A stretch of 64,000 nucleotides of DNA. Source: Saksenaea vasiformis B4078 (lineage: Eukaryota; Mucoromycota; Mucoromycetes; Mucorales; Saksenaeaceae). Of the stretch, positions 48,061 through 59,833 are shown one piece after another. The stretch covers positions 1 to 64,000 of the forward strand of contig JNDT01002232.1 in NCBI GenBank assembly GCA_000697055.1. The letters are read 5' to 3'. The notes below the pieces were generated by a model. That model did not search any database and was not told the DNA's origin. It saw only the letters and a program-made list of their open reading frames with translations. Position numbers and translations under genes: made by a program. Numbering within the stretch: position 1 is the stretch's first letter; each line of letters begins with the position of its first letter.

Positions 48061-49682
48061 TCATCTTATCAGATTATGGAAAACGAGTTGTGGATAGAAT
48101 CAATATGATCGGCATGTGGTTGGCGGTGTTAGTCTGTATCCGCAACTTCTTCGTCTGCCTTGGTCAGTATCGACGTACTCGTGGAAAGATGTAAGGAGTT
48201 TCTTTTTATCTTTATGGGCATTCCCTTTTTTTTATGTTCTGTGCAACCATAGTCATCTGGTCAATCTTGCCCAAGTTGTCGTATTCTTTATCCATCGCTC
48301 GTTATATGGTCTTATCCCCTTGTTCGAAGTCAGTACCTGTGCTTATTTTCCGTTCTTAGTGTCGTGAGTCTCATCTACAGCCTCGTTATGTTTATCGTCT
48401 TGACTGATAATGTTACCGTATTTTTTTTTTTTTTTGCTGTATCTTCCCTCTTGCGTCCGCTATCTTCGACTTTTAGGCTGTGGCATTTAGGTAACGAACA
48501 AAACATGTGATGAGTGACAATAGGCTTAGTTTGCTTTTTTTTTCCTCTCTTAAAAAAAGACTATTTGCTTTTTTACATAGTCATGTTTATGAGACTTATA
48601 ATTCTAGAGTCCGATCGATATTCATTGTGGATCAAGGTCGTCGGTATACTGCTGATCAGTTTGAGATTTGCCGACTGGCCTTACGAATTAGCGTTTCAGT
48701 CAATCCAACGCAGTATTATGGACCAAAAGGTGGAAAACGGCGCCACATGCTGGGCTTTGTGGTATGTTTGTTTATTTTTGACCAAATGGAATGGTAGCTA
48801 AATCTACAGAGGAAAAAAAAGGGGTCAAGGAGTTATCATACTTAACTTTATAGGTGATGCTCTTGCCAACTTATTTCTAAGCGGTATGTTTGTCAGGAGG
48901 TGAGTACAACAAGTCATCCATGTCAAATAGTCTCAAATTTTATTCCATCTAGGTTATACATTCATATCCGCATGTCCAAAACGTTGATGAGCCGTCAGAA
49001 TCGCGTGATTGAGCGTATCGCACGAAAATCTTTAGTGTGCTTGATATTAACGTTTGTGGTCAATATCTGTATGAATCTGCTCAAAGTAACGCGGTTTCTC
49101 GGCGACAGATCAGATGTAACAAAACCATTATCGCAATGTTGCTAGTCATTCGTACTAAAGCATACGTAGGCATTCACGGTCTACTTTGAGCTCATCGAAT
49201 CCACGCTGCTTGTTGAAGCACTTCGCATAGACCACATTGGTGCGCCCACTGAACTTTTCTGTGAAAATTGCGGCACGGTAAAATCATACGACCAGTTAAA
49301 AAAAGACAAAAAAAAAAGCTAACGGTTAGGTAATAAGACACTAAGATACTGCGGTGGTCAAAGTCGCAACGCCCGAATCGATAGTGAACAGAAGTGTTTT
49401 GCTTTCGATCTAGCAGATCTTTCCAAACAACCAAGATATGATGAGTCCGGAAATGAGGACAGCAACCACAACGACCATACCGAAATCTCCGAGGTCCGGT
49501 CAATGCCTGTTCAACGCAACTCAATCCGACTAGCGAATGAAACAGTATCCGCACCTGTGTTTGGTCTTTCTAATCGCCCGGTGTCACCTATCCGGGATCC
49601 TAATCTATCGCTCGGGCCAACGGAGCCCCAGCCATTGGCCAGAAGACCAGAGTGGAACAACAACGATTACCGCATGTTTTAA
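48057..49682 (+). CDS. Seven-transmembrane protein, 369 aa, receptor-like
   Basis: Eight exons (48057-48190, 48253-48363, 48477-48490, 48581-48769, 48854-48899, 48953-49115, 49170-49277, 49338-49682) join in phase to the TAA at 49680. Hydrophobic segments in order: IGMWLAVLVCIRNFFVCLG; LVNLAQVVVFFIHRSLYGL; a third formed across exons 2-4 (CAYFPFLVSLWHLGVMFMRL); IKVVGILLISLRFADW; WALWYVCDALANLFLSGMFV; SLVCLILTFVVNICMNLL; FTVYFELIESTLLVEALRI. A cytosolic tail of about 120 residues is rich in Asn, Asp and Pro and ends WNNNDYRMF. The layout is GPCR-like, but no family signature is recognised, so receptor function is inference. Exon 3 (14 nt) and the weak donor GTTTAT after exon 4 are the least certain parts. 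A uORF overlaps the start. Confidence 0.7.
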
Positions 49683-51504
49683 TTCCTACGAAATAGGCAG
49701 AGACGCGCGCACAACCCCTCCCCCACACGTACTTATATAAGCGCATACCACATGGCAAATTTATTTAGGCCTGTACATATTCAAGCAAAAAGCGTTGCCG
49801 GTTTAACGTTTTTGAAAGTAAAATGAGTCCTTATTTCTAAGCGCCGAACAAACAATCGGCTTGCCGACAGTTGCACTGTGGCGAAGCCAGGAAAATCTTA
49901 AAATGTCTGGCATGATTTTGTTCAAATGAAGCGAAGTAATTTCTTCATCCGTAACAACTCAATCTTCAAACCAATACTGGTGTCAATAACCCATGATTTA
50001 CTGTTTTATCTCTTTCCAGAACTGCACTGCATCAAGCTTGCATTCAGTACTCCAGCTAATGCACCTGATTATACAGACCATAGACAATTTGACATTTATT
50101 CCCTTGAAAGAGACAAAACGGGCGCATTTTATATAGCAATTGGTGCCTAAACACTCGGTGGATGTGAATTAAAGACATACTGAACTGAACCTTTCGTACA
50201 CTGTGCTGTCTATCCATTGAAGTCCTAATCAGACAATGGTCATGGCTACTTTAGCAACACATGCTTTATGCTAACAAAGCCGGAGCATAGGAAAAAGGAG
50301 GGAAGTTCAAGAAGAGGTCGAGGTTATAGGCGCTTCGTGGATGCAGAAATGGGTCTGTAGATTGATGGGTGAAGGAGTACAATGAAACCACCGTTTATTT
50401 GCGCTGGCAAGTGCATGATCAGGCCGCCACAGAATATGTCGTCTAGAGATATCTGCCGTTTCGGCTAATGTCTATTTTTCCCGGTAACGCTATCATAAGA
50501 GATTTACTAGGATCTGTTATAGGTGTGAACGGTAATCAGGACCACGTTTCAAAAAAAAATGTCTCAAAGGATTCCTCATAGTTGAAGTAGCATCAAGCAC
50601 CTTGTTCAGTTTCCATAACTTCTATCATGCTTAAATGAACGTACAAGGGAAACAAGGATCGATTAGCTACAGTGATGTCGTACAAAGCTGCTCGGGCACA
50701 GACTCTAGGATCACCCTGCAGCATAAAAATCGTGCAATTTATACAATGAATATATGCAACCTCCTTTACGGAACTATCTTAACTGTCTTGGAAAAAGTTC
50801 CTGAAATGCCGGATTGTTCCATTGCGTTGGCGTTCTCTGAGTGCTTTTTGAAAAGATTTAACTTCCAGGGACGTTCTACCGTATTCTGGCCGGCTTCCAC
50901 AGCCCAAAGATCTCGGCGCTTGAGGCTGAGAATCTTTGTGCCCACAACAGATACATTTGTCCTTATAGTTAGGATCTTTACGCTTACAAGAAATGTTGCG
51001 CTTAAGCTATAAGCGTACAACCGATCATCGAGCGTCACCCCGTCCAATACTTGCACTTTACTTTTTAAGTACTCTCTGGAGTTTGCATATAACATGTAAC
51101 ATTTAGAAAGATGCCAAGTTGTTGACCTTATAATGCTGGTATGTCGTCTGGCGAAGCTAAACCAAGGTAAAAACATTACGAAATTCTGCATATTATAGCC
51201 AGCAAATGAGAGAGCGCATTCGTATGGTAAAGTTGAACGTGATTGGACATTGTCACAATAGCCACCACAGAGAAAGCCCATTCATTCAGACCTGCTGAGA
51301 TCCAAATGGGACCCAGCACAGACACGGTGTATCACAGGTTACAGGCCTTCGCTGTTGCTTTCCTTACAGTCAATGAACAAGTTCCATGTCGAGAATACAG
51401 CCACTGTCACCCCAGAGTCCTGAATTCAAAGGAATCTCAGCACTAAATATTATCTATGAGGCTGGTAATTCGCGCATGCTGTAATCACAGAGGGCCATCC
51501 ACTG
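49683..51504. other. Spacer, no supported gene
   Basis: AT-rich sequence with short unconvincing frames on both strands (for example 50635-51012 plus, 50766-51281 minus, overlapping each other). It may hide small 5' exons of the RhoGAP gene, which I could not identify. Confidence 0.45.
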
Positions 51505-53094
51505 ATGTGCTTGCACATTCCTTCTTTCTTTCCTTCTTTATGCTGGCTAGGCCTGGATCGTGAGAGTAGACCTATCCTGATTCTATCTGCGTCCAATTTA
51601 CCAGATCCTGATATCTTTAATTATGACTTGATTTTACGGTAAGAGTTCTTGGGTGGATAAGAGCTTGGCATTGAGACATATTTGTTAGGTTTATTTTAGC
51701 AAGGCTGTAAGTCATCCGCCTCATAATTTAGAAAATTCTTTATCGACTGAATGTCCCCTTATTCTTTTCTGAATAGGGATGAGTTCGTGGAGAGCGACTA
51801 TGTGCTGGTATTTTTCTCTTCCCCTGCTAAGTTCCGCCCTCCATGGATGTTTCTTCTGAAGGCTTATAGAGCTTTGGACCGCAAGTACGGTATCATGTTT
51901 TTGCTCGGGAAAAGAAACGCTTATTTATTGACCGGTAGATACAAGAAGAACCTCAAGGCTTTGTATGTACTCCATCTGACAAGGACCTACCGCATTATCT
52001 TTGACTTGGCCAACAAAGTCACGAGGTAAAAGGGAAACTCGCCTCGGCAATGTTAATTGATGGCATAAAACAGTCCCAAATTTGCACGCAAACTTCATTA
52101 CATGTCTTCGTTGCAAGAACTGAATGTCATTATATCATTATCAACTGGTTTTATACCCCAAGTCGTGATTGATTATGATAAACACCAACTCCAACGGTTA
52201 TCCAAGGTTCCTGCTCCTGTTCAGGCACCTTATGCTGCAAAGCCGTTACCGCCGTCATTGGCATTTGGGCGCAGTCTGGAAGATCTTGCAGAACGAGAAA
52301 GATGGTCCGACTCAGGCGTACAAGTAAATGGGTCTGTGTTTGTACCAAAGGTGGTACGAAAACTGGTTCAACATTTACGTGATCATGGTAAAATAATATA
52401 GTTGGACAACAACAACAAGAACAAACAAACATTTTATTTTATTTTATTCAGCAATGGATAAGGAGGGTCTGTTCCGGAAATCACCATCCAGTGAAGAACT
52501 TCGCAGGGTTAAGGAGGCATTTAACCGGGGTAAGCTATGACGGAGGTGTAAGACGTGCTTATGAACATATTTTATAGGGAAGGATGTTGATCTTAGCCAA
52601 CATGATTCTAACGTGTCGGCAGCTTTACTTAAGGTGTTTTTAAGAGAATTACCCGAACCTCTTATTTCGACCGAGTTTTCTAGTGAAATCGGTACTATCC
52701 CAGGTTTGTCTAGCTTTTCTATTGTTTGGTGCAGGCTATTGACTGTCTTGTGTTACGTTATACAAAAAAAGATAGTGATTGTCCTTCCGAAATCATCGAT
52801 CGCGTGAAACAAAAGCTGACAGTCGCATATGGTCATAAACCTTATCATCTAGGGTTATTGAAGTTCCTTACAGATTTCTTATACGAGGTATCCCAACATT
52901 CTAAAGAGAACCGGATGAATGCGCACAATCTCGCTCTTGTTTTTACACCCAACGTGATCCGTGCGATCGAGGGTCAAACAAACAAGACGCAAACGCCTGT
53001 GGCGAGTGCTGCACTCTACCTAACTCAGATGAATCAAGGCATGGGCTTGATGAAATTATTTATTGTTGAACGACAACTATTCAGAGATATATGA
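51505..53094 (+). CDS. CRAL-TRIO/RhoGAP protein (ARHGAP1-like)
   Basis: Stimulates GTP hydrolysis by Rho-family GTPases, mainly Cdc42/Rho, and so controls polarity. The Sec14-like (CRAL-TRIO) part: RESRPILILSASNLP, LDEFVESDY-type block (DEFVESDYVLVFF), DRKYKKNLKALYVLHLTR, SPKFARKLHYMSSLQEL. It is followed by a Pro-rich linker and a RhoGAP domain with arginine finger GLFRKSP, FLRELPEPLIS and NRMNAHNLALVFTPNV. Exons used: 51505-51638, 51777-51884, 51939-52025, 52074-52387, 52452-52529, 52578-52703, 52772-53094, in phase, 389 aa. The match to human ARHGAP1 order is close. The 5' end is uncertain: a pyrimidine tract ending in TAG just before GLDRE suggests an upstream exon. The last intron has a poor acceptor (AAAAAAAG); otherwise a frameshift exists near 52704-52735. 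Confidence 0.82.
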
Positions 53095-53249
53095 ATCTTT
53101 TTTCTTACACTAGTTAATTTTTTTTAATTGTTCTGAAGTGCCGATCCTTGCTGTGTCTGTGTGAGAATTGAAAAACCGCGAGACCAAAAAAAAAACCAGA
53201 CCTCGTTGTGCGGCCTTGCCTTTTTCTCTTCGTTGGTCCGCAACAACCC

Positions 53250-53279
53250 GTTTCTTTCTTTCTTTCTTTCTTTCTTTTC
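53250..53279. repeat. (CTTT)n tract in tricalbin leader
   Basis: Repeated TTTC units 20 nt before the ATG at 53296; a CT-rich leader typical of this window. Confidence 0.8.
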
Positions 53280-53295
53280 TATCCACTCCTTTCTG

Positions 53296-56200
53296 ATGTC
53301 TGATACTGGTCCTCCACAGGTAAAAAAGGACCAAGACGCGTCTAGCGAACCTGTTCCAAGTCAACAGAAGACTTCTGATCGCCAACCACCCGCACCGGCA
53401 TCAGTACCATTACCTCCTACGCTTAAGACTCTCAACTCTAACTCCACTACTGAAAAGCAGTCGGCCATTAGTAGCTCGTCTACAACTGAGGAGAGCTCTC
53501 CCCCTGTCCCAGGTGGTTTCACGGATCGCAAGAATCTTCCCGATTGGTACCGAGTAGGATGGACTGCATTTTCGAATTTGCCAAATCCTGGTGATGCTGA
53601 AGCAATGAAGCATTTCGCTGGCCTAGACTCTGCTGTTGTTGCAGAGTTGTATAAAGGTTCTCGCACGGGTGCCTCACAGGAACATGACGTGCTTGCTCAA
53701 ATGCTTAAAGAAGCTTATTTTGGCGAATGGTACCACAATGCAGGCGTCCTGGTTGTAACAGTCCTGTTAACGTGGCTCTTGACATGGTTTGGCGCTGGTC
53801 TAACTACTTGTCTGATTATCGGTGCATTTTTGGGAACCTATTACCAGACCTCTATTCGTCGTGTGCGCCGTAACGCACGCGACGATATTCAGCGGGAGCT
53901 AATGACCAATCGACTGGAAACCGATATTGAATCAGCGGACTGGATCAATCATTTCCTCTCGCGATTTTGGCTTATTTTTGAACCTGCATTGTCTGCACAA
54001 ATCATTGGCATCGCTGATGCCATTCTCGTGGAAAATACACCATCTTTTCTGGATTCTATTCGTCTTAGCACATTTACCTTGGGCACAAAGAGTCCTCGAG
54101 TCGAAGGCATCAAAACTTACCCAAGAACAGAGCCCAATGTTGTGGTAAGAAGAAAACAGTGCGCAAGAGAGGAAGAGGAACGATGACTAAAAAGAAACAT
54201 TTTCTCTGTAGTGTATGGACTGGAAAGTCTCGTTTACACCTAATGATATCCTCGATCTCTCCCAGCGTGAGATGCAATCCAAGGTTAATCCCAAAATCGT
54301 CCTTTCTATTCGCGTCGGAAAAGGAATGATTGGTGCTGGAATGCCTGTATTGCTTGAAGACGTCGCGTTCAGTGCCAGAATGCGGCTTCGGTTTAAGTTC
54401 TTCAACGAATTCCCTCATGTGCAAACGGTCGAAGCGTCATTTTTGGAGAAGCCTTACTTTGATTACGTTTTGAAGCCTATTGGCGGCGAAACATTTGGAT
54501 TTGACATCAACAACGTAACTGAAAAAAAAAGAAAAGGAGATTGCAGCGCTGACCTTTCTTTTTTCTTTGTTGTGCTAGATTCCTGGACTTCAGACCTTTA
54601 TCCAAGACCAAGTTCACGCGAATTTGGGACCAATGATGTATGCTCCAAACGTATTTACGGTCGATGTAGCTGCTATGATGGCAGGTGCCGACTTAGGTAA
54701 GAAGGGCAGCGCAAAAAGTGGAGATGATTGTTCTTATAATCATATATAGACGCAGCCAATGGTATTCTCGCGATCACAGTCTATTCCGCACATAACCTGA
54801 AAGGTTCCGACATGTTCGGATCGCTGGATCCTTATATCAAATTCTTTGTTGGTCATGTTCAGAGCGCTGAACTGGGTCGTACCTCCGCTCACGAAGATAC
54901 ATCGAATCCAAAGTGGAATGAGACTTACTATTTGCTCCTGAACAATCTCAATGACGAACTGTTCCTGCAGGTGATGGATCGAAACACCGGTCGCAAGGAT
55001 GGTGAAGTTGGTGTGGCCCACTTCGATTTGAAAGAGCTCCGCGAGTCAAATGATATTGTTGAAGGATTGTAAGTGCCTATGTTATTTGTTCGGAATGATA
55101 AATGAACCTTGAAATCTTTGATAGGAGCCTTCCTGTTCTGAGGAGCGGAAAGACGGTGGGTGAAGTGAAGTGTGATTTGCGCCACTTCCCTGTAGCACGT
55201 CCCGAGAAGCAGGAAGATGGTACTGTTATTCCTCCTCCCGAATCAGGTGCGTGAGTTTGTCCTTCATCATTGAGTACTAAAAAGTTGTTCTTTCTATCAG
55301 AGAGTGGTATCTTGCGATTCATGATAAACGAGTGCAAAGAAGTTGGAGGTACTGTCAAGAAGGGCGGCCTTCCCGTGGTCAGCTCGATCCCTGTGGTCGG
55401 AGGTCTTCCTATCGTCGGCAGCGGAGGATCCGACATTAACGCCTATGCCGTCGTGAGTGTGAATGGACAAGAAAAATTACGCACCAAGACGTTCAAGCGC
55501 AGTATCAATCCTCGCTGGAACAAGTTCATCGAAGTGTTTGTTTCGGACAAGAGCAAGCTGGATCTCAGTGTCAACGTTATGAATGATAAGGAATTTGGCG
55601 AGGACGAAGTGCTTGGTCGCTGGAGTTCATCATTGAAGGAGTTTGAACATGCGATAGTGAAGGAAAAGATGGACTGGTGGAGTTTGAAGGACGGTACGGG
55701 AAAGATCAATCTGGCCATGCAATGGAAGCCTGTTATCATGACAGGATTTTCCGAAGGGTTGGGTCACGGCACCTACCGTAAGTACAATTGGAGTTAGGTT
55801 GGTTTGCCATTTTTTTTCTAACATAAAGTTCAGGTCCACCTATTGGTGTGGTACGCATCCATTTCTTTGGAGCAAAAGACCTGAAGAATGTCGAAGCGCT
55901 AACAGGAGGCAAGTCGGATCCCTATGTTCGTGTTCTTTCTGGTATGCAAGTGCGTGGCCAGACAGATGTCGTACTGGATGACTTGGATCCTGAGTGGGAC
56001 AGTTCCCTTTACGTACCTGTTCATTCCCTTCGTGAAGATTTGATATTCGAGGTGATGGACTATAATGATGTCCAAAAGGACAAAGCGTTGGGCTTGCACG
56101 ACTTTGTACTCAAGGACATCGTTAAGGAAAGTACCGTAGATGACGAGACCGTCTACGAAGGCACCGAGCCGATCGATAGGTAAAGCTATCATCAGCATAA

Positions 56201-58286
56201 ACTCGAAGTTTACTAACATGCACGCTGCAGGTGGGTGGATCTTACTAGCGCTGAGCGCAAGAGAGGAAAAGGAAGCTTGCATTATACTGCTGCTTTCTAT
56301 CCTACATTGCAAATAGCGAAAGAAGCAGAGAAAGCCGAAGAAGAGATTTCTGCTACGGAATCCAAATCTGAAACGGAGGCCAAGCCCGATGCGGAAACTA
56401 AGCCTGATGCAGAACCCAAATCTGCCGAGACGGAAGCTGCTTCTTCCGAGAAGAGCCTTCCCGAGAAGGATTTGCATGGTGAAGTGATTAAATACACCCA
56501 AGATAAAAAGATGGATCTACTTGCCTACGGTTCAGGTGTACTGGGAGTCACGGTTCACGAAGTAAAGCTACCTGAACGAATGAAGGTGACAACCGATATT
56601 CTGCTTGATTCCAACGATCCACAATACCGCACAGTTCAAGCAAAGGGCGTTCAACTGCCATTCAATGAAACAGGCGACGCCTTTGTGAAGGAGATGGATT
56701 TCTCCCGTCTCATTGTCCGTGTTAAGCAGGCTAAGGATAATGAAAAGGATGATACACATGTCGGCTACTGGACCCGTCCTGTACGAGATATTGTCCGTGC
56801 CTTGCTTCTCGAGGAAACCGAAACAGAGCAAGTGTATGATCTCTTGGAGTGCCCTGGCGGTTCGATTCGACTCAGTTTTGCGTTTACACCTGTGGTACAG
56901 TTTACATTGGATCCTAGCGACAGTATGGAGAGTAAGTAATGACGTAAAACAAGACGTCGAAATTGACACACAAGAATAGATCAGGGTCTGTTGACCGTAA
57001 CCGTTCTGAAGGCGAACAATTTGAAAGGTGTCGACCGGTCAGGCACCAGCGATCCATATGTAGTCTTTAAACTGAACGACAAGGATGTTTACAAGACTGA
57101 GGTTTACAAGAAACAGCTGAATCCAGTGTTTAAGGATGAAAAGTTCTCTGTACCTGTGGTCAGTTGTTCATTTGGGTTTTGTAGTGAAAAATAGTAATAA
57201 CGTCATTCATCCTAGGTTCGACGTATCGGATCCAAGCTGGAAGCCATCGTTTACGATTGGGATCAAATCGGTCGACCTGATTTACTTGCCCAGGGTGAAA
57301 TTCCGTTCACTAGCGAACATATTGAATCTTTTGCTGCTAAGGAAATGGATGTGCCACTGGCAGATGGTGCTACCCTCAGGGTGCGTCTGCTATGGCAGCC
57401 TCAGCTTATTGCTAGGCAGCGCCAAGGCACCAGCTTGCTTACTGCCACAACGCGAATGTTTACATCTGTGCCAGGTTCGGCTATAGGTGCCGGAGGAAAG
57501 GTTCTCGGTACCGGTATAGACGTAGGCGGCAAGGTGATTGGTACCGGTCTAGGCGTGGGCGGCAAGGTCTTAGGTACAGGCGGCAAAGTGGTCGGTGGTG
57601 GCGTCTCCGCGATTGGCAGCGGCATACGAGGCATTGGCAGGTTGGGACGCAAGTCTGAAAGCATAGATACCACCTCCACAGAAGCTGTTAAAGTTGCTGC
57701 TCCCGCTCTCGCAGTAGAGGAGTTACCTGTAGCTCAAGCCAGGGTTTCTCAGGAAATTTCACCAAGCCCCTCCATATCTAAGCGCTCAGTCTTCACAGCA
57801 GGTGGTGGTAGGTGGACAAACTTCAAGGAAAAAAAAAGCCATGAACACTTAACGAATACTCTTTGATTACAGAGGATGCCATTAATGTCAAGGTTACTCT
57901 GCTTGCAGGACGTAATCTTAAGGGCATGAACCGCGATAAAACAAGTGATCCATATGTGCGAGTGCGCGTAGGAAAACATGTGGTGCACAAAACACGCCAT
58001 ATCAAGAAAACTTGCGCACCAGAATGGTAAGTTAGGATCGATATTCTATGAACGGCATCTGATTGTAATCCTTTACAGGAATGAGACCTTTAAAGCAAAG
58101 GTCAGTCAAAATCAGCCTTTAATGGAATTTAAGGTGAAAGACTATAATGTGTTCAACGATGTGGATATCGGCGACTTAACCTTCAATGTTGGCGATCTTT
58201 TGCAACCTGATCAACCATATGAGGCATGGCTTCCTTTGACGCCAGGAGGAAATGGAGAGATCCATCTTCGCGTCGAAATGATTTAA
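53296..58286 (+). CDS. Tricalbin-like SMP/C2 lipid-transfer tether
   Basis: An ER membrane protein bridging ER and plasma membrane, moving lipid through its SMP domain and binding the plasma membrane by Ca2+/phospholipid-dependent C2 domains (extended synaptotagmin/tricalbin family). Twelve exons (53296-54144, 54212-54514, 54579-54696, 54750-55068, 55125-55246, 55301-55777, 55834-56179, 56231-56931, 56980-57158, 57216-57807, 57873-58026, 58079-58286) join in phase to 1455 aa, similar to yeast Tcb3. A disordered N-terminus; hairpin membrane segment about 149-183 (VLVVTVLLTWLLTWFGAGLT); SMP from SADWINHFLSRFWLIFEPAL to about residue 415. C2 domains begin near GILAITVYSAHNLKGSD, INAYAVVSVNG, GVVRIHFFGAKDLKNVE, LLTVTVLKANNLKGVD and NVKVTLLAGRNLKGMN; a degenerate one lies between. 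A Gly-rich repeat linker (GGKVLGTG units) precedes the last C2. A tract of alternating Glu/Ala/Lys (about 56330-56460) is a charged linker. Confidence 0.95.
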
Positions 58287-58936
58287 GACTTTTTTAGATA
58301 GTAATATGCGAACGTTTATTTTTTGTTTACATTACAAATGTCATCTGTCTCCCGTCCAAAGTTACTGTGGTGTTTTGCGGCACAGTGCAATAAGATTGTC
58401 GAAAGGGATAATGCAGACGATTCCCAAAGACGAATGAATGTTTTAAATGGGCCAAGCCGACGTGTTATACATTAAGTTCAGGCATTTATGTCTTTTTCTT
58501 TCAGTCGGAATGGTCTGTGATAACTAGATGAACGAATTTCCCACCGCTAACAAGACAGGCAGCTGGGTTGATGGTGGTCGATTACTGTTATGTCTAGCCA
58601 TGAACAAAAGTATACCACGGACATCTGCTTGATATGTCTCTCCACAAACGAGAACAGTACACGCATTTCAGGAAGACACGTCTTTAAGTTATCTTGTCGC
58701 AAGAACATACGTCAAAAGAACTCGCTACCCGTAAGAAGATACCTGGCACTGTGATATGATATCCAGTAACCATGTTTCATAGTTAGATACGTTGGAAGAA
58801 TCAACATCTGCAAGACAACTTATCCCAGAAGTCACCTCAAGATAAACGTCTCGGAAGAACAGAACGCATTGCGGTTTTGTTGAAACGCGACTCTATCTTA
58901 TTTCAAAGTAGTTTTTTTTTTTTTAATGGCACAGGA
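58287..58936. other. Convergent spacer
   Basis: The 3' regions of tricalbin (+) and the DUF4097-like gene (-). No gene or repeat is seen except a T homopolymer near 58912. Confidence 0.6.
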
Positions 58937-59833
58937 TCATCTGTCAAATATAAGCTCCGCGTCGGACTGAGATGTTTCAATTTCGATCAATCCATCTCCA
59001 GAGCCTCGGCGACCAATCTTTTCGTGGGGCTCATCGATGTCAAACGAGATGTTTGAGGCGCTCACCAAAGCTTTTCCACGTTTGGTCTTCACGCGAAAAT
59101 ACCCCGAAAAATTATTTGGCTGAGCATCAATTAATTAGTCTCCTTCCTTTTCGATTAAGAGATAGCTTACAAAATGTACAATAATCGAGGCGTTTGATGT
59201 CTTGACAGTGAATTTCACATTACTCGCAGCTTGGGTGATATCCAATTTAACCGAAGCATTTGACGTCTTGACGCGCAATACGTCTTTTGGCCTTACATCG
59301 CTCAGGTTGACAGAAGCATTGCTTGTCTCCAGATAGATCCTGGATGAACTCATATACGATCCTTTTTCGGTCATCTCGATTTTGGCATTTTCCGTCAACA
59401 TCCGGAGAAGATCTCTGCCAACCAGACGGCCTTTCACTTTGAATTGAGCGTTTGAGGTCTCCAGATTGATTAGCTGCGCCACCAGCTCACTGTCGACGAT
59501 GATTTTTGAGTTTTCAGTCTTCAGTCGAATATATTCTTGCGCTACTATGGGTGCGGATACTTGGATCTGACTGTTACTCGTCTGAAGGTCACACAACGCA
59601 CCACGCCAAGCTTCTGCCATATGAATTTTTCTATGTCTCTGTCGAATAACTAGACGTGAGCCGTTATCACTAGCGCCGCCACTATGGTGAGCTCCTGCGT
59701 CGCTCGTTGAAGGTTGTCGATAACCGTGTTCAGAATAAGGAGGAGGATCATCGGCGGGGATACTGTGATGTTCTCCTGCAGGCGCTGACAACGGTATTGA
59801 GCATCGGCCGGGTAACGGAGGTGCAGACGGGAG
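58937..59833 (-). CDS. DUF4097-like beta-repeat protein, 5' exon missing
   Basis: Two confident exons (59171-59833, 58937-59119, phase 0) encode 281 residues. After a Pro/His/Ser-rich N-terminal part with a PPPYSE motif (a PPxY site that could bind WW domains of Rsp5-type ligases), the protein has repeated short strands of the type ...LETSNAxVxVxG..., for example LQTSNSQIQVSA, LKTENSKIIVDS, LETSNAQFKVKG, LETSNASVNLSD, VKTSNASVKLDI, VKTSNASIIVHF. This pattern fits the beta-solenoid DUF4097/adhesin-like fold, known mostly from bacteria and also present in fungi; function is unclear. Exon 2 continues the pattern (VSASNISFDID, LIEIETSQSDAELIF). No signal peptide is seen. The frame is open at the acceptor 59833, but I found no in-frame ATG upstream, so the first exon is unresolved. 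Confidence 0.72.

Noticed and set aside
51675..51720. A 3-nt micro-exon (GCT) in the RhoGAP gene between TAGCAAG and GTAAGT
   Set aside because: One longer intron (51639-51776) gives the same phase and a good family match without it.
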